Shown piece by piece: positions 11,901-23,073 of a DNA stretch of 64,000 bases. The notes below the pieces were generated by a model that searched no databases, was not told the origin of the DNA, and saw only the letters and a list, made by a program, of their open reading frames with translations. Origin of the DNA: Diplosphaera chodatii (Eukaryota; Chlorophyta; Trebouxiophyceae; Prasiolales; Stichococcaceae). The stretch spans positions 124,001 to 188,000 of the forward strand of contig JAALGY010000020.1 of assembly GCA_032358165.1 (NCBI GenBank), written 5' to 3'. Within the stretch, counting starts at the first letter, position 1, and the number at the start of each line of letters is the position of its first letter. The translations under genes were made by a program, and so were the position numbers.

Positions 11901-12439
11901 GCACGGCCTTCCCCGGCATGACTGCACCGAGTGATGCTAAGCTGCAGCTGTAACCTGTCGCAAAGCCTGTAACCATACCCTGGTTTCACGCTTGGTGCAG
12001 CAAATGACTTGGCGGGGGGGCTGCCGGGCGGGCGGTACCTGGCCGGCCTCACGGAACTGGACCTGTCGGGCAATAACTTCGGGCCCGGGCTGATGCTGTC
12101 GCTGGCGGCGGCGTCCGGGCTGCGCAAGCTCAGCCTGGACGGCAACCACGCCGTGATGGCGGACGCCAAGGTGCGGCCGCCGCCGGGCTCACATTGGCTC
12201 TGGTGACCAGATCAGCGTCGCCACACATTCACACCAACCCCACATTCATATAGCACAGCACTGCTTCGGAACATGCACGCATGCGGTGCCAGCTGTGCAC
12301 ACGCTTTACACCTGTAGGTTCAAGCAAGTAAACCGTCATGACCAATGCGCAGGCAGCGCTCCTGGCAATGCTGCCGTCGCTGCGGCCGGAGCTGCTGACG
12401 CTACCAGCATCCTGCGGCCCGGGGCACGCAAGCGCATGA
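8981..12439 (+). CDS. F-box / leucine-rich-repeat protein
   Basis: Exon 1 (from 8981) encodes an F-box helix, SLPADLLLDIFSLLPFHER, and exon 2 (about 9332-9509) continues with LPLVCRAWAKACSGPSPLW, the normal second half of an F-box. Later exons encode leucine-rich repeats: ALSSLRLMLPDRTPLRG (about 9885), LGGLRELRLGF (about 10210), LTALRHLRLQ (about 10540), LAHLSLGGLE (about 10830), MAGLRTLDLRGLD (about 11152), CPALTSLALSNCELD (about 11566), LAGLTELDLSGNNF (about 12040) and LRKLSLDGNH. The last exon ends at 12439 after LPSLRPELLTLPAS. Such proteins act as substrate receptors of SCF ubiquitin ligases, with the F-box binding Skp1 and the LRRs binding the target; the target is unknown. The frame is open upstream to an earlier ATG at 8737, but 8981 places the F-box near the N-terminus as usual. 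Exon edges are approximate. Confidence 0.75.
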
Positions 12440-13202
12440 TGTACACGGGCGATGCGGGAAAGTCATGCTTCCCCATGCTTGACATCCAGCGGTGGCAGCA
12501 TGGCGGTGATCGGCTCACGGCAGCTGGCAGCGGCATGGCAGCTGCCGGCAAGGGTGTGAGGTGGGGCTGTGGCGGGTGCGGTAGCTTTACAATGCTGCGG
12601 CTGTGCAATTGAAGTAGTTTGGGTCATAGGTCTAGCTGCTGCTTCTTGGCAGGGTGGTAAGGCTGGACAAAGTGGCTGCAGCAAGAGGGTGTGCTTCAGC
12701 CTGACACTTGGAAGTGTGGGAAGGTCGTGGGAAGTGACGGGTGTCTGCAATCGCACGTCGCATGCAGCCACATCCAATATGATGTGCAACAGCGCAGCTG
12801 CTGGAAACAGATAGCTTGCGCGATGTCAGTGGTGGCATCTTACCGGCAGCGACAACTAATACTGGAGGCCAAGCATGGCGAAGCACAGGAAGTCTGCCAA
12901 CAGGCGGGACCAATGCTCAAGAAACCAATGGGTCAATTGTAAAGCAGTGAAGCGAATGCGATGAAAGGGCAGCGAACCACAAGTGCCTGCACTCAAGCCT
13001 ACAACCTGGACTTATCAATTCGATAGGACAAAACAGTGCCAAGCACATCATGTTGATGAAGGCCACTGGGGAATTGCGCAGCATCTACGCCACGCCACGG
13101 TAGCAGTAACAGCCCAATGATAGCGATGTGCTTCTGAAAGTGAAAACCACACAGTGCATGGCGGCAAACCAAGATGTAATTTCGATGCTGTAGCAGAGTT
13201 GC
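12440..13202. other. Non-coding interval, converging 3' ends
   Basis: This lies between the F-box/LRR stop and the stop of the minus-strand 2H-like gene. Only short frames without similarity are present, and I see no repeat or RNA gene. Confidence 0.5.
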
Positions 13203-15604
13203 TCACGCCGTCACAGCGGCAGCGTCCACAGCTGCAACGGCGGCGTCCACGGCCGCCGTGAACTCCTCGGCCGGCGAGTGCGGCAGCTGGAACACCGTCT
13301 CGCGGCTGCCGCGCGCCGTGGTGAAGACTTCCTCCAGCACATGCACAACCTGCATACCCAAGAGGCAACTTCTTCAGCTGGGATCATGCAGCGCAGTGTA
13401 TCAACACTGCCCAGCCGCAGGCATTGAAGCAAAAGTTATAGGGCGTAGCTATCGAACGGAGCTCTGAAACGGAGGGCACATGCGAGAGGTCACCTGGTCA
13501 ACCATGAAGGTCATGCCGTGCAACTGCTTGCTCCACTCGTCGCACACCGCCTACACGCAGCGTGGCCAGACTCGGCCACCGTCATGTGTGCAGCAAGCTG
13601 AACTGTGCGCGGCGAGAGCAGCTGAGCAGCACAGGCCTTCTGTGCTGACCATCGGCCCACGCCGCTGAGCCTGCTGCTGATCCCGCTGCAAGGCTGTCGT
13701 GGCACAGACAGAGGCAGCGAGATGGGCCATCCCTTGCCGGACCTCCGCCAGCTGTGTGTACCGGCCTTAAACCCTACCTGTACTTTGCGCCGCGCCGCGG
13801 GGTCCGCCAGCGCAGCGGCGCCGCCCGCGAGCCGCACCAGCGACACGTGCAGCGTGGCGGTCTGGCGGGCCGGGGCCCCCGGCAGAGCGCGCACCAATGC
13901 CCCCCGCATCTGGGCCACCTGCAGGACAGGGTGACAGCATGATTCCTTGGAGTGTGCAGTAAAGCAGCAACCACCTGCAGCTCCCGCCGCTGTGGCCCCT
14001 GCATATGGTCGCACCTGCAAATGCATGCGGGCGATGAGGCAGCAGCCCTGTGAGCGATACAGCAGCATTTGCCCTGGCCCTCCTCTTTAGCGCAGAGCCA
14101 TCGCACCTGAGAGGACACGTCCAGGCAGCACAGCAGCAGCACGCCGCTGTCTGCCATCACCAGGCGGTACACCTGGCGGCAGACTACACACGAATCAGGC
14201 TGTTGACACGCCCGAACAGACATGCGGCGTGCACCCTCTCAAGCCAACTGCAAGGGTCCCAGAATCTGGGCGTCTGCAGACCATGCGCAACCCTCCATAG
14301 TAGACATGTGGCCATCGCTTACTCTGCACAATTCCTACAGTTGCTCACCTGCAGCGTGAAGGGCGAGAACTTGAGGACCTGCGCCCTGAAGGCTGCGACC
14401 TCCCGCGTCAGCTGCTCGTCTGTAGGCGGCCGCTGCTCCTGCACAAAAGGCTATGCAACATTCAAAGGGGCCAGTCAAAGGCAGCATAAATGCCCTGAGG
14501 GCAGCCACCTCCCGCGTCAGCTGCTCCTGCACACGGATTGGCAGAGTATCAAGGTTGGCCAGCGGCAGGCGCGCTGGCTCCCCTGCCGACGACGGCCTGG
14601 TGCTACACTCAGATGCAGCTGACAACGTCAATGAGCCTGTGTCAGGTGTAGCCTGCAGACACAGTACCGTGCATGGGATGCAGTCAGTCTCATACATGTC
14701 GGCCGTGCCCGCTGCTGAGGTTCCCGAGGCTTCACGGGCCATAACTGGGCTACACGGAGAAGTCCTCACCGAGGGGCACTTCAGGCTGCCGTCGACGCCG
14801 CCGCCTGGGGCGAAGGCGTCCGGCCGCGCGTCCCCCAGCCGTGCGGTGTGGAACAGCGTGACGTGCCAGAACTGCGGGTGGCTGGTCAGCGCCGCGAAGT
14901 CGTCGCCTGTCGCCAGGTTGCATGAGCCGTCTCAGCCGAAGCCGTGGCGGGGCATCCGTGCATGCGTCCACGAAGCAGCAGCTGCGGCATCATGTGCGCC
15001 AAGTTGCGGTGCTCATGCATGCAAAGGGGGCTTATTGATCGCACCTTGCGGCAGCGCCGCCGTGACGGCCGCCGTGGCCGCCTGCACCGCTTCCTGCTGC
15101 TCTGCCGATGGCGCCACCGGCATGATCAGCAGCCGCACCGCCCCGCAGGGGTACGCCGGCGCCATCGCGTCATACCGCAGCGGCTGCGCGTCATTGCCGT
15201 CGATGTGGCACTGGCCCCTGGTTCAGTTAGAGAGCGCTGATAGGCGGCGGGTGAGAGGTCTGTTCCGGCATGCGACGCTGTTGGGCGTGCCAGGTTGCAT
15301 GTCGCACCCTAGCGGCAATAGCGTGACTGTCACGAGTGACAGCTCACGGTGGAGACAGGGACTGCTCAATTATATCAGGACTGCCAAAGGGATGTGTATA
15401 TCATGGTCACGCATCCGGGCTATTGGAGCCCATGAGCCTGATTGCACCTCGGCAGAAACAGTCGGGCCTGGATCCTTACCTGAAGGTTGCAAGGTCTGCC
15501 TCGCGCACGCCATTGCGCTGGAAGCGGTCGGCTATGGCATCGTAGACCGTCCTGAGCGTCGCCCGCGGCACGCCGCCCGACAGCAGCGGCGAATCCAAGC
15601 TCAT
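13203..15604 (-). CDS. 2H-phosphoesterase-like protein (RNA ligase / cyclic phosphodiesterase fold)
   Basis: Reading on the minus strand, the exons give MSLDSPLLSGGVPRATLRTV (start 15604), QPLRYDAMAPAYPCGAVRLL (about 15180), FAALTSHPQFWHVTLFHTA (about 14900), EQLTREVAAFRAQVLKFSPF (about 14400), RLVMADSGVLLLCCLD (about 14150), TATLHVSLVRLAG (about 13840), CDEWSKQLHGMTFMVDQ (about 13520) and VVHVLEEVFTTARG to the stop at 13203. The two H-x-T/S motifs, HVT and HVS, each in a hydrophobic strand and about 130 residues apart, are the hallmark of the 2H superfamily, which acts on 2',3'-cyclic phosphates or related RNA ends. Similar uncharacterised RNA-ligase/phosphodiesterase-family proteins occur in plants. 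The substrate is unknown. The start is uncertain; another Met lies about 100 bases upstream. One intron contains a copy of the adjoining exon edge. Confidence 0.55.
14383..14530 (-). repeat. Duplicated exon edge in the 2H-like gene
   Basis: Sequence starting at 14383 and at 14492 (109 bp apart) matches over about 35 bases and encodes EQLTREVAA-F/L-RA in both copies. The copy at 14383 belongs to the exon that continues into QVLKFSPF. The copy at 14492 abuts or overlaps the end of the previous exon (LANLDTLPIRVQ). Confidence 0.8.
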
Positions 15605-16397
15605 TCCCTTCTGACCGTCTGCTGGCAACTCATTGTCTGGCGCATCTGCAGCGCCGCCATTGCTGCTTACATGTTTCCGATTGACACGCCTGTCGATCGC
15701 CATGTCCCTCGTCGACGGCTGCACGTGCCGGTGCCAGCTAGCGATCCAGTACCTGGGCTGCAACTGCTCAACTGGCTTGCATGATGCCCAGAATCCGTTC
15801 CCAGATGTGTGCGCGTCACGAAACTTGATGTGTCTCAGTTTGATCACATCATGCATGTGCTGTGCAGTTGCGTCTGACCAACAAGATGGCGTTGGACGTG
15901 ACTCGCGGCCAGGCACACCAGTGTCAGACCAGATTGCGTAAACGGTTACGTACAGCAAGACAATGGCTTCCAGCGCTTCCTGCCTTCGATTGTTCCGGGA
16001 CCGCTTGCCGCAGGCAGCCTTGCATGCTCTGCTTTCGCGACTGCAACGGCGCATCACACGACACCATTGTAAGTTGGTCAGTTGAGCGGGGCGTCGGAAG
16101 TCTGCTGGTAACATCTCGGTGCACAGTGGTGTAGTGCCTGTGCCACGCACTGGGCAAAACCTCCATTAGCTATTGAGCCCTGCTGTGTTGCAACTGTGCT
16201 GTGCCGGCTCACAAGCCAACCTTCAGATACTTTGCCAGACCCTGCATCAGAAAGTGTTGCGGTGCCCACAGAAGTCTCTCCGGTGGACCATACGCAGACG
16301 CCGGATGTCATAATAGCAGACCAGCGTATGCAAGACTTGTGACAAAGCATCATGTGAACATCAGTGAGCAGCGGCTGGGTCTTCAAGGTTGTGCGGA
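15605..16397. promoter_or_regulatory. Divergent spacer between the 2H-like (-) and RMC1-like (+) genes
   Basis: This must contain the promoters of both divergent genes and possibly extra 5' exon sequence of the 2H-like gene, whose frame stays open upstream of 15604. No specific element is identifiable. Confidence 0.4.
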
Positions 16398-19300
16398 ATG
16401 GCGGATCCAGCCGAGCCCGCCCTGCACCTGGTGCCGCTCCTGGACGGCTTTGGTGCCGCCGGCGCCAGCTGCGTCGCCGCCGACGACCGCAGCGGGCGGC
16501 TGGCGGTCGTGCGGGGCGCTGGCATCGAGCTGCGCGCGCTCGACGGCAGCAACGGCGCTACTCAGGTCACCTCAAGCAGCATGCCGTTCGTACATATTAC
16601 TGCACGCCCGCCTTGCTGCTCCTCTTACCACCGAGGAGGAATGCCAGAGACTATAGTTTCCATGAAACATCCGGGCTTTGCAGTGGATGCTTCTTGACGT
16701 TGCTCCATTTGCTCTAGCTTTGGCTGTCGCAGACGGTGCAGCTGCATGCGGGCCCAGAGGTGGCGTCGGTGCGGGTCGCGCCCGACGGGTGGCTGGCGGT
16801 GCAGCGGTCAGCCGGCAACGTGGAAATCGTGGACCCTGCCAGCGGGCGCACCATCATGCAGGCGCGCCTTCCTGCGCGCTGTGCAGCGCCAGTGCCGTGA
16901 CGCTGCACAACCCACGTCACGATGAACATGCTGCACCTCGGTAAGCACCCAGCCTCCAGGGTGCCCAGGTAATTCGACGGTCAGTGCCAGCAATACAGGG
17001 CGACCTCGGTTACTCAGCAGCACCGGCATCAGTGCAGAGTGGCATAGTCCCAATTCGGAATGTGAGTGATGAACTTTCCTAATTATGCAGGCGGCGCGCA
17101 GCAGGGCGCCCATCCGGGCCGCCTTCTGGACGGACTCGGCCGCCGGGGACCTGGCGCTGGCCACCGCCGCGGGGCTCGAGCTCTACAGGTGGGCGCGGAC
17201 GTTGCAGTCCGCTCGTTCCACGCCGACCTGCTGCACGGCCGCCATGCACAGCTGCGGCGGCGCTGCATGAAACTACGGCCATGGCGCCCCTCCCTTGGAG
17301 CTGGCTTCCCACCTCAGAGTGGGCGCGACCGTGGCGTGTGCATGTGAGACTGCAGCACCCGGGGCGGCGACGGCACGCCGGCGCACCTGGAGACGCGGCG
17401 GCACGAGGTGGCCTGGGCGGCCTGGTCCGCCGACACCCGCGTGGTGCTGCTGGCCACGGGCGGCGCCTGGTTCCAGGTACGCTAAAACCCTAAACTGTAG
17501 ACTCGGTTGCACGCATCACCCCACTTCCAATGCAAAGCCATCCCTGCAAGAAGTTTCAGGGTGTTGTGCCCTGCTTTGTCGTTCCAGCATCTCTGCAGCA
17601 TTCCTGGTCGGTGTTGAAAGCTGAAGAACGTGATGTCAGACTGATGGATGCCATGGATCCCTGATACACAGCGTGAGCAGCTGCTGACGGAAGTGCACAT
17701 GGCTGCAGGCGTACCAGATCGGGGCGTCGACAGTGGTGAAGCTTCCGCCCTTCCAGCTGCCGGGGGCCGCTGCTGCGGCGCCAGACAGCGTCGGCCTGGT
17801 GGCGCTGTATGGGCGCGTGTACTGCTGGCTGCACGACCGCGGCGGCAAGCGCGTCACGATGCACCGCTTCTACAAGTGCGCAGCCGCTGCGGCACAACCG
17901 CCTTAATGCTGCGCAGTGCCATGATCTGAATGGGAATCAAACGGAGGCCCAACGCCAATCAATGAGAGCTATGACCAATCAATGACAGCAACCAGGTCTA
18001 CGCTGCGCCATCAGCGCACTCCGATATGGCACGAACACCCTGGGGAGAGTGCCTGCCTTTGGTTGGTGCAGGCAATTGGTGCTGCTCCAGGTGCAAAACC
18101 CTCAATCCCTTACACCAACAAATGCAGGGACGCTGTGCTGCTGCGGCACACCCTGGCGGTGGCGGCGGCCGCCGACGTCCGCATGGCGGCCGACGACAAC
18201 GTGCTGCTGGTCTGCGACGTGGTCGCCGGCAGCGCCTCGGCTTTCGACGTCGGGGACGATGTGGCACCCGGGGAGCTGCTGCAGCCGCTGGCGACTGTGC
18301 AGCTCAGACCAGAGCTGGTAAGGCCTGGACCCTGAATGGTATGCATGATTGCTGCTGAGGATACCCTCACATTTGCACAATGCTTTGGTGTGCAGGCGTT
18401 TCAGCATGGTAATCAGGCGTCCCGTTGCTGTAGCTGCCATGTGCCCTCTCGCACGGAGCTTGCAGCAGCCAGTGATGGATGAACTCACTGAAGCAGCAGA
18501 CCCTGTACAGTGTCCAAGCTTACATGTGTGATACCATGGTCATGTGGATGCCCTGTAGGACCAGAGTACCAGCGCCGGCTGGAGTGTGCACCCCCGCAAC
18601 CTGGTGCTGGACCGCCGGCGGGGCAGCGTGGCGCGGCTGCGGGTGCGGCCGGGGGCGCTGGCGGCGGCGGCGGCAGCAGGAAGCCGTTCCGGAGCCGCCT
18701 CAACGCCAACAGCCGCCGGTCCGGCGGGCGCCGGGGGCGGTGGCGGCGGCACCCCACCGGCAGCAGGAAGCAGCAGCAGCAGCCCGGCAGCGGCGCTGCG
18801 GCTGCTGCTGCGGCGGCGCGCTGCGCAGTTGCCCGAAGTGAACCTGCAGAGCGTGGCGGTTCAGGTCGTCAAGGTGAGCTGCAGCAGTCTCTGCAACATG
18901 ATCGTACTGCCAAAATGGCCAGGTGGCTCGAAACCAGCCTGAACACACGATCCATGCGCAGCAGGCACAAGCAGGATTGGAATCTCTACGCAACTACATC
19001 GGCTGCCAAATGCACGTTCACACCTGACGGCCACAGTTTGCCGTTCCTGCAGGACGCGCTCCAGGAGCGGAGTCCCATGACGGCGATCGCCGCCGTCTTC
19101 AGTGCGGTGGCGGCAGCGGTGGCCACCGCTACCGCGCCGCCCGACCCCGACTACTACGTGGCCGCCCCGCTGCTGCTCGGGCCCGAGGTGAGCAGTACAC
19201 ATGTGTTGACTCTCTATTCTATGGTCAGCACCTGATGTGAGCTGCTGACGATGTTTAGCAGTAGCGTGGCAGGCTTGGCAGCTGCTGTGACGTGCCTCCA

Positions 19301-20289
19301 GCTGATGTCCTTTGTATCGCATACATGGCAGGGGTTGGTGCACATTCTGCGGTGGCTGAATGACGAGGAGGTGGTCGACGTGCAGTACCTGCAGGCAAGC
19401 ATTTGCTGCTTGCAGAGGTGCAATGGCTTGGAGCGCTTGCCCTTGCATATATCAATGTTGCATACAGCCGCAGCCGCAGCTGCGGCCACTGCCAGAACTC
19501 GATCGGCGTCCAAAGGCCGCCAATTTGTTAGCTGCAGAGTGTGAGGTACCGCCAGACAAAACCATGCAAGACTCGTGTCAACAGGCGAACGTGGCCTGCA
19601 GGCTGCGCTGGCGGCTTTTGAGCATGCATGCTGCCAGTACGGGCTGCGTGTGCCGGATGGCGCTGTCACCCTGTCGATTGATGCAGCCCTGCAGCAGGTG
19701 TGCCCGTCAGTTGCTGCGCACGTGTTGCGCTTCAAGTTTACCGAGACTATCATGTGCTTCAAGTTTACCGAGACTATCATGTGGAGCAGATGCAGCCACA
19801 GCAATGTCCCTTGCTGACCTGCTGGAACTGTTGCCGCCCACAGGGTCGAGCCGCGGCGGTTGCACAGCGCTTCACTCTGGGCGCCGCCGCCTTGAGCGAG
19901 GCGGTCGCAACGCATCTGGTGGCCCTTGCAGACGCCGGTCGGCTGCCGCAGGTACCCACCTAAGCCGCTGCCATCAACCACTGGTTGCTGCCCTGCATGT
20001 TCAGACGCCGATTTCTGCACCCTGCTGTGCCATTGGCTTGACACGTCGCCATGCACAGCGGCGGCGGGCCTGCTGTGAGCTGTGTGCTGCGACGTGGCCT
20101 GATGTGTGTCTGCTGCAGGGCAGGCAGCTGGGGTGCGACGTGTTCGCGCGGCTGGGGCAGCACGAGCGGGTGCGGGAGGCGCTGGTGACAGGGGGCCTGA
20201 GCAGGCGCGCGGCGAGGTACGCGGCGGCGCACGGGCTGCAGGCCGCGCCGCCGGAACCCCTGCCCGTGCTGCACCCGCTGGCGGTGTGA
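16398..20289 (+). CDS. RMC1-like protein (regulator of the MON1-CCZ1 complex, Mic1 domain)
   Basis: The order of segments follows animal RMC1 (C18orf8). These are an N-terminal beta-propeller-like part (ASCVAADDRSGRLAVVRGAG, exon 1 from 16398; VRVAPDGWLAVQRSAGNVEI, about 16770; AFWTDSAAGDLALATAAGLE, about 17120; WSADTRVVLLATGGAWFQ, about 17420; VGLVALYGRVYCWLHDRGG, about 17790; MAADDNVLLVCDVVAG, about 18184), then a helical Mic1-like C-terminal part (LRLLLRRRAAQLPEVNLQSV, HILRWLNDEEVVDVQYLQ and the last exon GRQLGCDVFARLGQHERVRE). In animals and plants RMC1 binds MON1-CCZ1, the exchange factor for Rab7 on late endosomes and vacuoles. About 60 residues of Ala/Gly/Ser-rich low complexity interrupt the middle (about 18640-18780). 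Homology is weak and recognised from pattern, so the name is tentative. Exons between 19200 and 19980 are uncertain. Confidence 0.55.
19730..19783 (+). repeat. Perfect 27-bp tandem duplication
   Basis: Two exact copies of a 27-base unit stand head to tail at 19730-19756 and 19757-19783. The unit is nine codons long and reads FKFTETIMC / FKFTETIMW in an open frame within the RMC1-like gene. It may lie in an exon or an intron. Confidence 0.95.
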
Positions 20290-20833
20290 TGTCGAAGTCG
20301 AGCACTTCAGTGAAGCCCGTGCACTTTGGGACATCTGGTAGCTGTCAGAGCTGCAGGGCATCTGTCAGCTAATATCACTGATGCAGTGCTGCCCTAACTG
20401 AGCGGGTGAAGGCGGTTAGGTTGTTGTCTGGCTTGTGTGACGTGTGGTATCATATGGAGGTGTGCACGTTGCACGGCATCACAGCTTGTTCAGGCAATGC
20501 GGTTGTCGATGGTGTTGTTGTTTGTTCAGCACGCTGCCACATTCAATTACGGTCAGCAGTGTCAGCACATACCTATTTTTGCCATGCTGCAGAGGATGGT
20601 GCACATACAGAACAAAGGCTGCAGAGCACGTCCACTTGCAATGATCCTGACTCAAAACGATTCGACAATCAGCGGTTGCCCGTCTCCGATTGCGGGTGCA
20701 GCCAGGCTCCTCAGCACATCCACCTCAGTCTCCGGCTGCAGGCGCCTGCACCATCGATATGTGCTTGCTTCTGGACCCAACCACAATAATGCTGTTAAAC
20801 GTTTGACCAGCTGGCTCTGCAGCTAGACATCAA
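20290..20833. other. Non-coding interval, converging 3' ends
   Basis: This lies between the RMC1-like stop and the end of the next minus-strand gene. No gene, RNA or repeat is supported. Confidence 0.5.
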
Positions 20834-22491
20834 CTATACAAGTACCGTGGAGGCCCACACTTGTGTCCTGTCACAAACCGTCATTCCCAGCTCATCAGCG
20901 AGAGATCCTGTTCTCACCGATACAGGAAGCAGCCAATCGAGTGCTGCATCGAAGTCGCACCCCTGCAGCGCTTCGATCGTGCAATCACAGGAGGCGCCCG
21001 TAATCCCCTTGCATAGCCCCATGTCCCACATTCGTGAGCAGGCAATCCTCACCCGGTCAGCCAGCGCTTTCTGCAGCGTAGCAGGAGTTTTTCAAAGGTT
21101 CCGCTTTGTGTGCTGATGAGTTCGGAGCGATGCTGCAATGCAGGCAAGAGCTGTGCGCCGGCATTGCACCTGTTGATGCTCAGCTGCGGCTGAGCGTCGG
21201 TACACACATGCACGTGCACAAGCAGTGAACTCCACGAAAGACTTACACGCAGCCGGGCACGCCAGGTTCCAGCGTCCCAGCCGCGGCATGTCGGCAGCGT
21301 GATCGCCAGCACGTGCAGCAGCGTGATGACGTACATATCTCTGGCCACGGCGGGCGACTGAGGCCACCTCTCTAGACTGGCGCGATTGGTGCTATGGACC
21401 AGCTGCAGGCACACGTCACCCACCGATCACACACTGATCACCCCATACATGTGCAAATGGTGCATGGCGTCCTCACGCAATGATGGTGCATGATGCAAAG
21501 CAGTTGCTGCGCTTTCCCGGCAACCGCACCTTGTATGTGCCCCGCACGTCCTCTCGTGACACCTTCCCTGGCTCGCCCTCTAACTTCTGGAAGATCTCCT
21601 GCACATAGTCAGGATGCAGCCAAATAGCCACGATCACCTGCATGCAGCATGGAAGACAGCGTTTGCCGGTTGAAGCGCTGCTACACTGTCTTAGATCGAT
21701 GTTGCCTGCTGACATGCCAGCAGTGCATCAGCAGGCATGCAACATGCCCATATCGTGTACGTATGACCTATGTACACGCTAGGTACATCTGCAAAGGATT
21801 GATGCAATGGCGGTCCTTGACTCACCACCACCGCGGAGTCCATCAGCACAAAGTGCACCGGCTGGTCGCACCCGTAGCCGCACGCGTTGAACACCAGCAC
21901 CATGACCGTGTGCATAAAGGCCTGCACCATGGCTGCCTTGAACTCCTGCACGCACCCCGGCACTGCCAGTGTTTGGGCACAACATACAAAGCACGCACAG
22001 ACTGCGCAGCATGACAGCCAGCTGCCGCTCTTGCTATCATCAAATGAGATGCATGTTGACAGAGTGGCTCGAGCTTCCTCACCTTGTCGCTGTGCATCGC
22101 CAGTCCGGTTTCGTATACCACATGGCAATAGCTATAGCTCTTGTGCTGATTCAGCATGCGAGCCGTCAGGGCTGGCGGGCGGCTGCACCGCAGGTCGGCA
22201 AGCTGCATGCACGGTGTCCAGCCTCGAACTGTTTGGTGTATGAATCTCAGAGGATCGTGGTCTGCACATGGGTCACTCACAGCGTCGGTTTACCTGCCAC
22301 TCGTCGTTGCTGCTCGCCGGGCAGCATGCATACTCCAGACGCTCGGGCTCGCCCAGCATGCTCAGGGTCGTGAGCGTGGCAACTACCAGCTGATCATAGT
22401 CTGACTGCCAGGTGCGGTCCCTACTGCGAGTTGCAAGGCTCAGCTGGACGACCGGCAGCCGCAACAGCGCGCATGCTGCATCCTCTGCCAC
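20834..22491 (-). CDS. Unrecognised protein, multi-exon, with conserved-looking hydrophobic helices
   Basis: Several minus-strand blocks with good splice edges and protein-like composition line up. They are MAEDAACALLRLPVVQLSLA (22491), LVVATLTTLSMLGEPERLEY (about 22375), LNQHKSYSYCHVVYETGLAM (about 22150), EFKAAMVQAFMHTVMVLVF then CDQPVHFVLMDSAVVV (about 21930), VAIWLHPDYVQEIFQKLEGE (about 21620), MYVITLLHVLAITLPTCRGW (about 21330) and a last exon from about 21052 ending at 20834 (ACSRMWDMGLCKGITGAS onward). Several stretches are hydrophobic enough to be buried or membrane helices, and cysteines recur. I recognise no family. The start, and whether all blocks belong to one gene, are uncertain. 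Confidence 0.4.
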
Positions 22492-23073
22492 AATGCCGTG
22501 GGCGCGTGTCCAACGGCGGTCGGCGTCGGCCCGGCGGGCGGGCAGCTGGTTCGACGACTTCTTCTTTGTGAGCTGGCTGAAGACGCAATGTGGATGTGTG
22601 AAGTCGCTTGCTTCTTTCTTGTGTTTTCTTGTCGCAGCACCACCCCGCGATGCACCTTCACCATCAGCAGGCTTTGTTGCCTCGTCAAGTTTGGCAGTCT
22701 TCTGTTTCTTGGGCTGGTCCGGGCATCTTCGCTGCGTTTTACAAATAGCAGGCTACCTATGTAACGATGCTGGAGTCTCGATGACTCGTCTGCACCAACG
22801 AGGGAAGGAGTTGGGCACATGTAGACTCCTGCTGCTCGATGCACGCCGGGATAGTCGGACAGAGCACATATGTTTTTATCCTGTTCCAAACGGTTATCCG
22901 AGAGTCAGCAAGGCGTGGAGTCAAGTCCAGCTGCGTGGTTATAGCTGCGGTATGGTTGCATGCCACTGTGATGCCTTCCCAAATGCTGACAAGATCAGAT
23001 CGCGTGCAAAAGTCTCCAATCACAGCAGCAGCTCCCTTTTGATCAGCATCAGTTAGCGGGCGTGTGTAGCCCC
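22492..23073. promoter_or_regulatory. Divergent spacer between the unknown gene (-) and DCP2 (+)
   Basis: About 580 bases upstream of DCP2, with long T-rich runs (around 22615-22700) that are unusual for this GC-rich window. They may be promoter or 5' UTR sequence. No element is identifiable. Confidence 0.35.

Noticed and set aside
14453..15784. Longest open frame of the window, 443 codons on the + strand
   Set aside because: It lies antisense to the 2H-like gene exons, has arginine/serine-rich shadow composition and no family similarity. Long open antisense frames are common in GC-rich coding DNA.
19214..20305. 363-codon frame on the minus strand
   Set aside because: Antisense to the 3' exons of the RMC1-like gene, with no recognisable domain.
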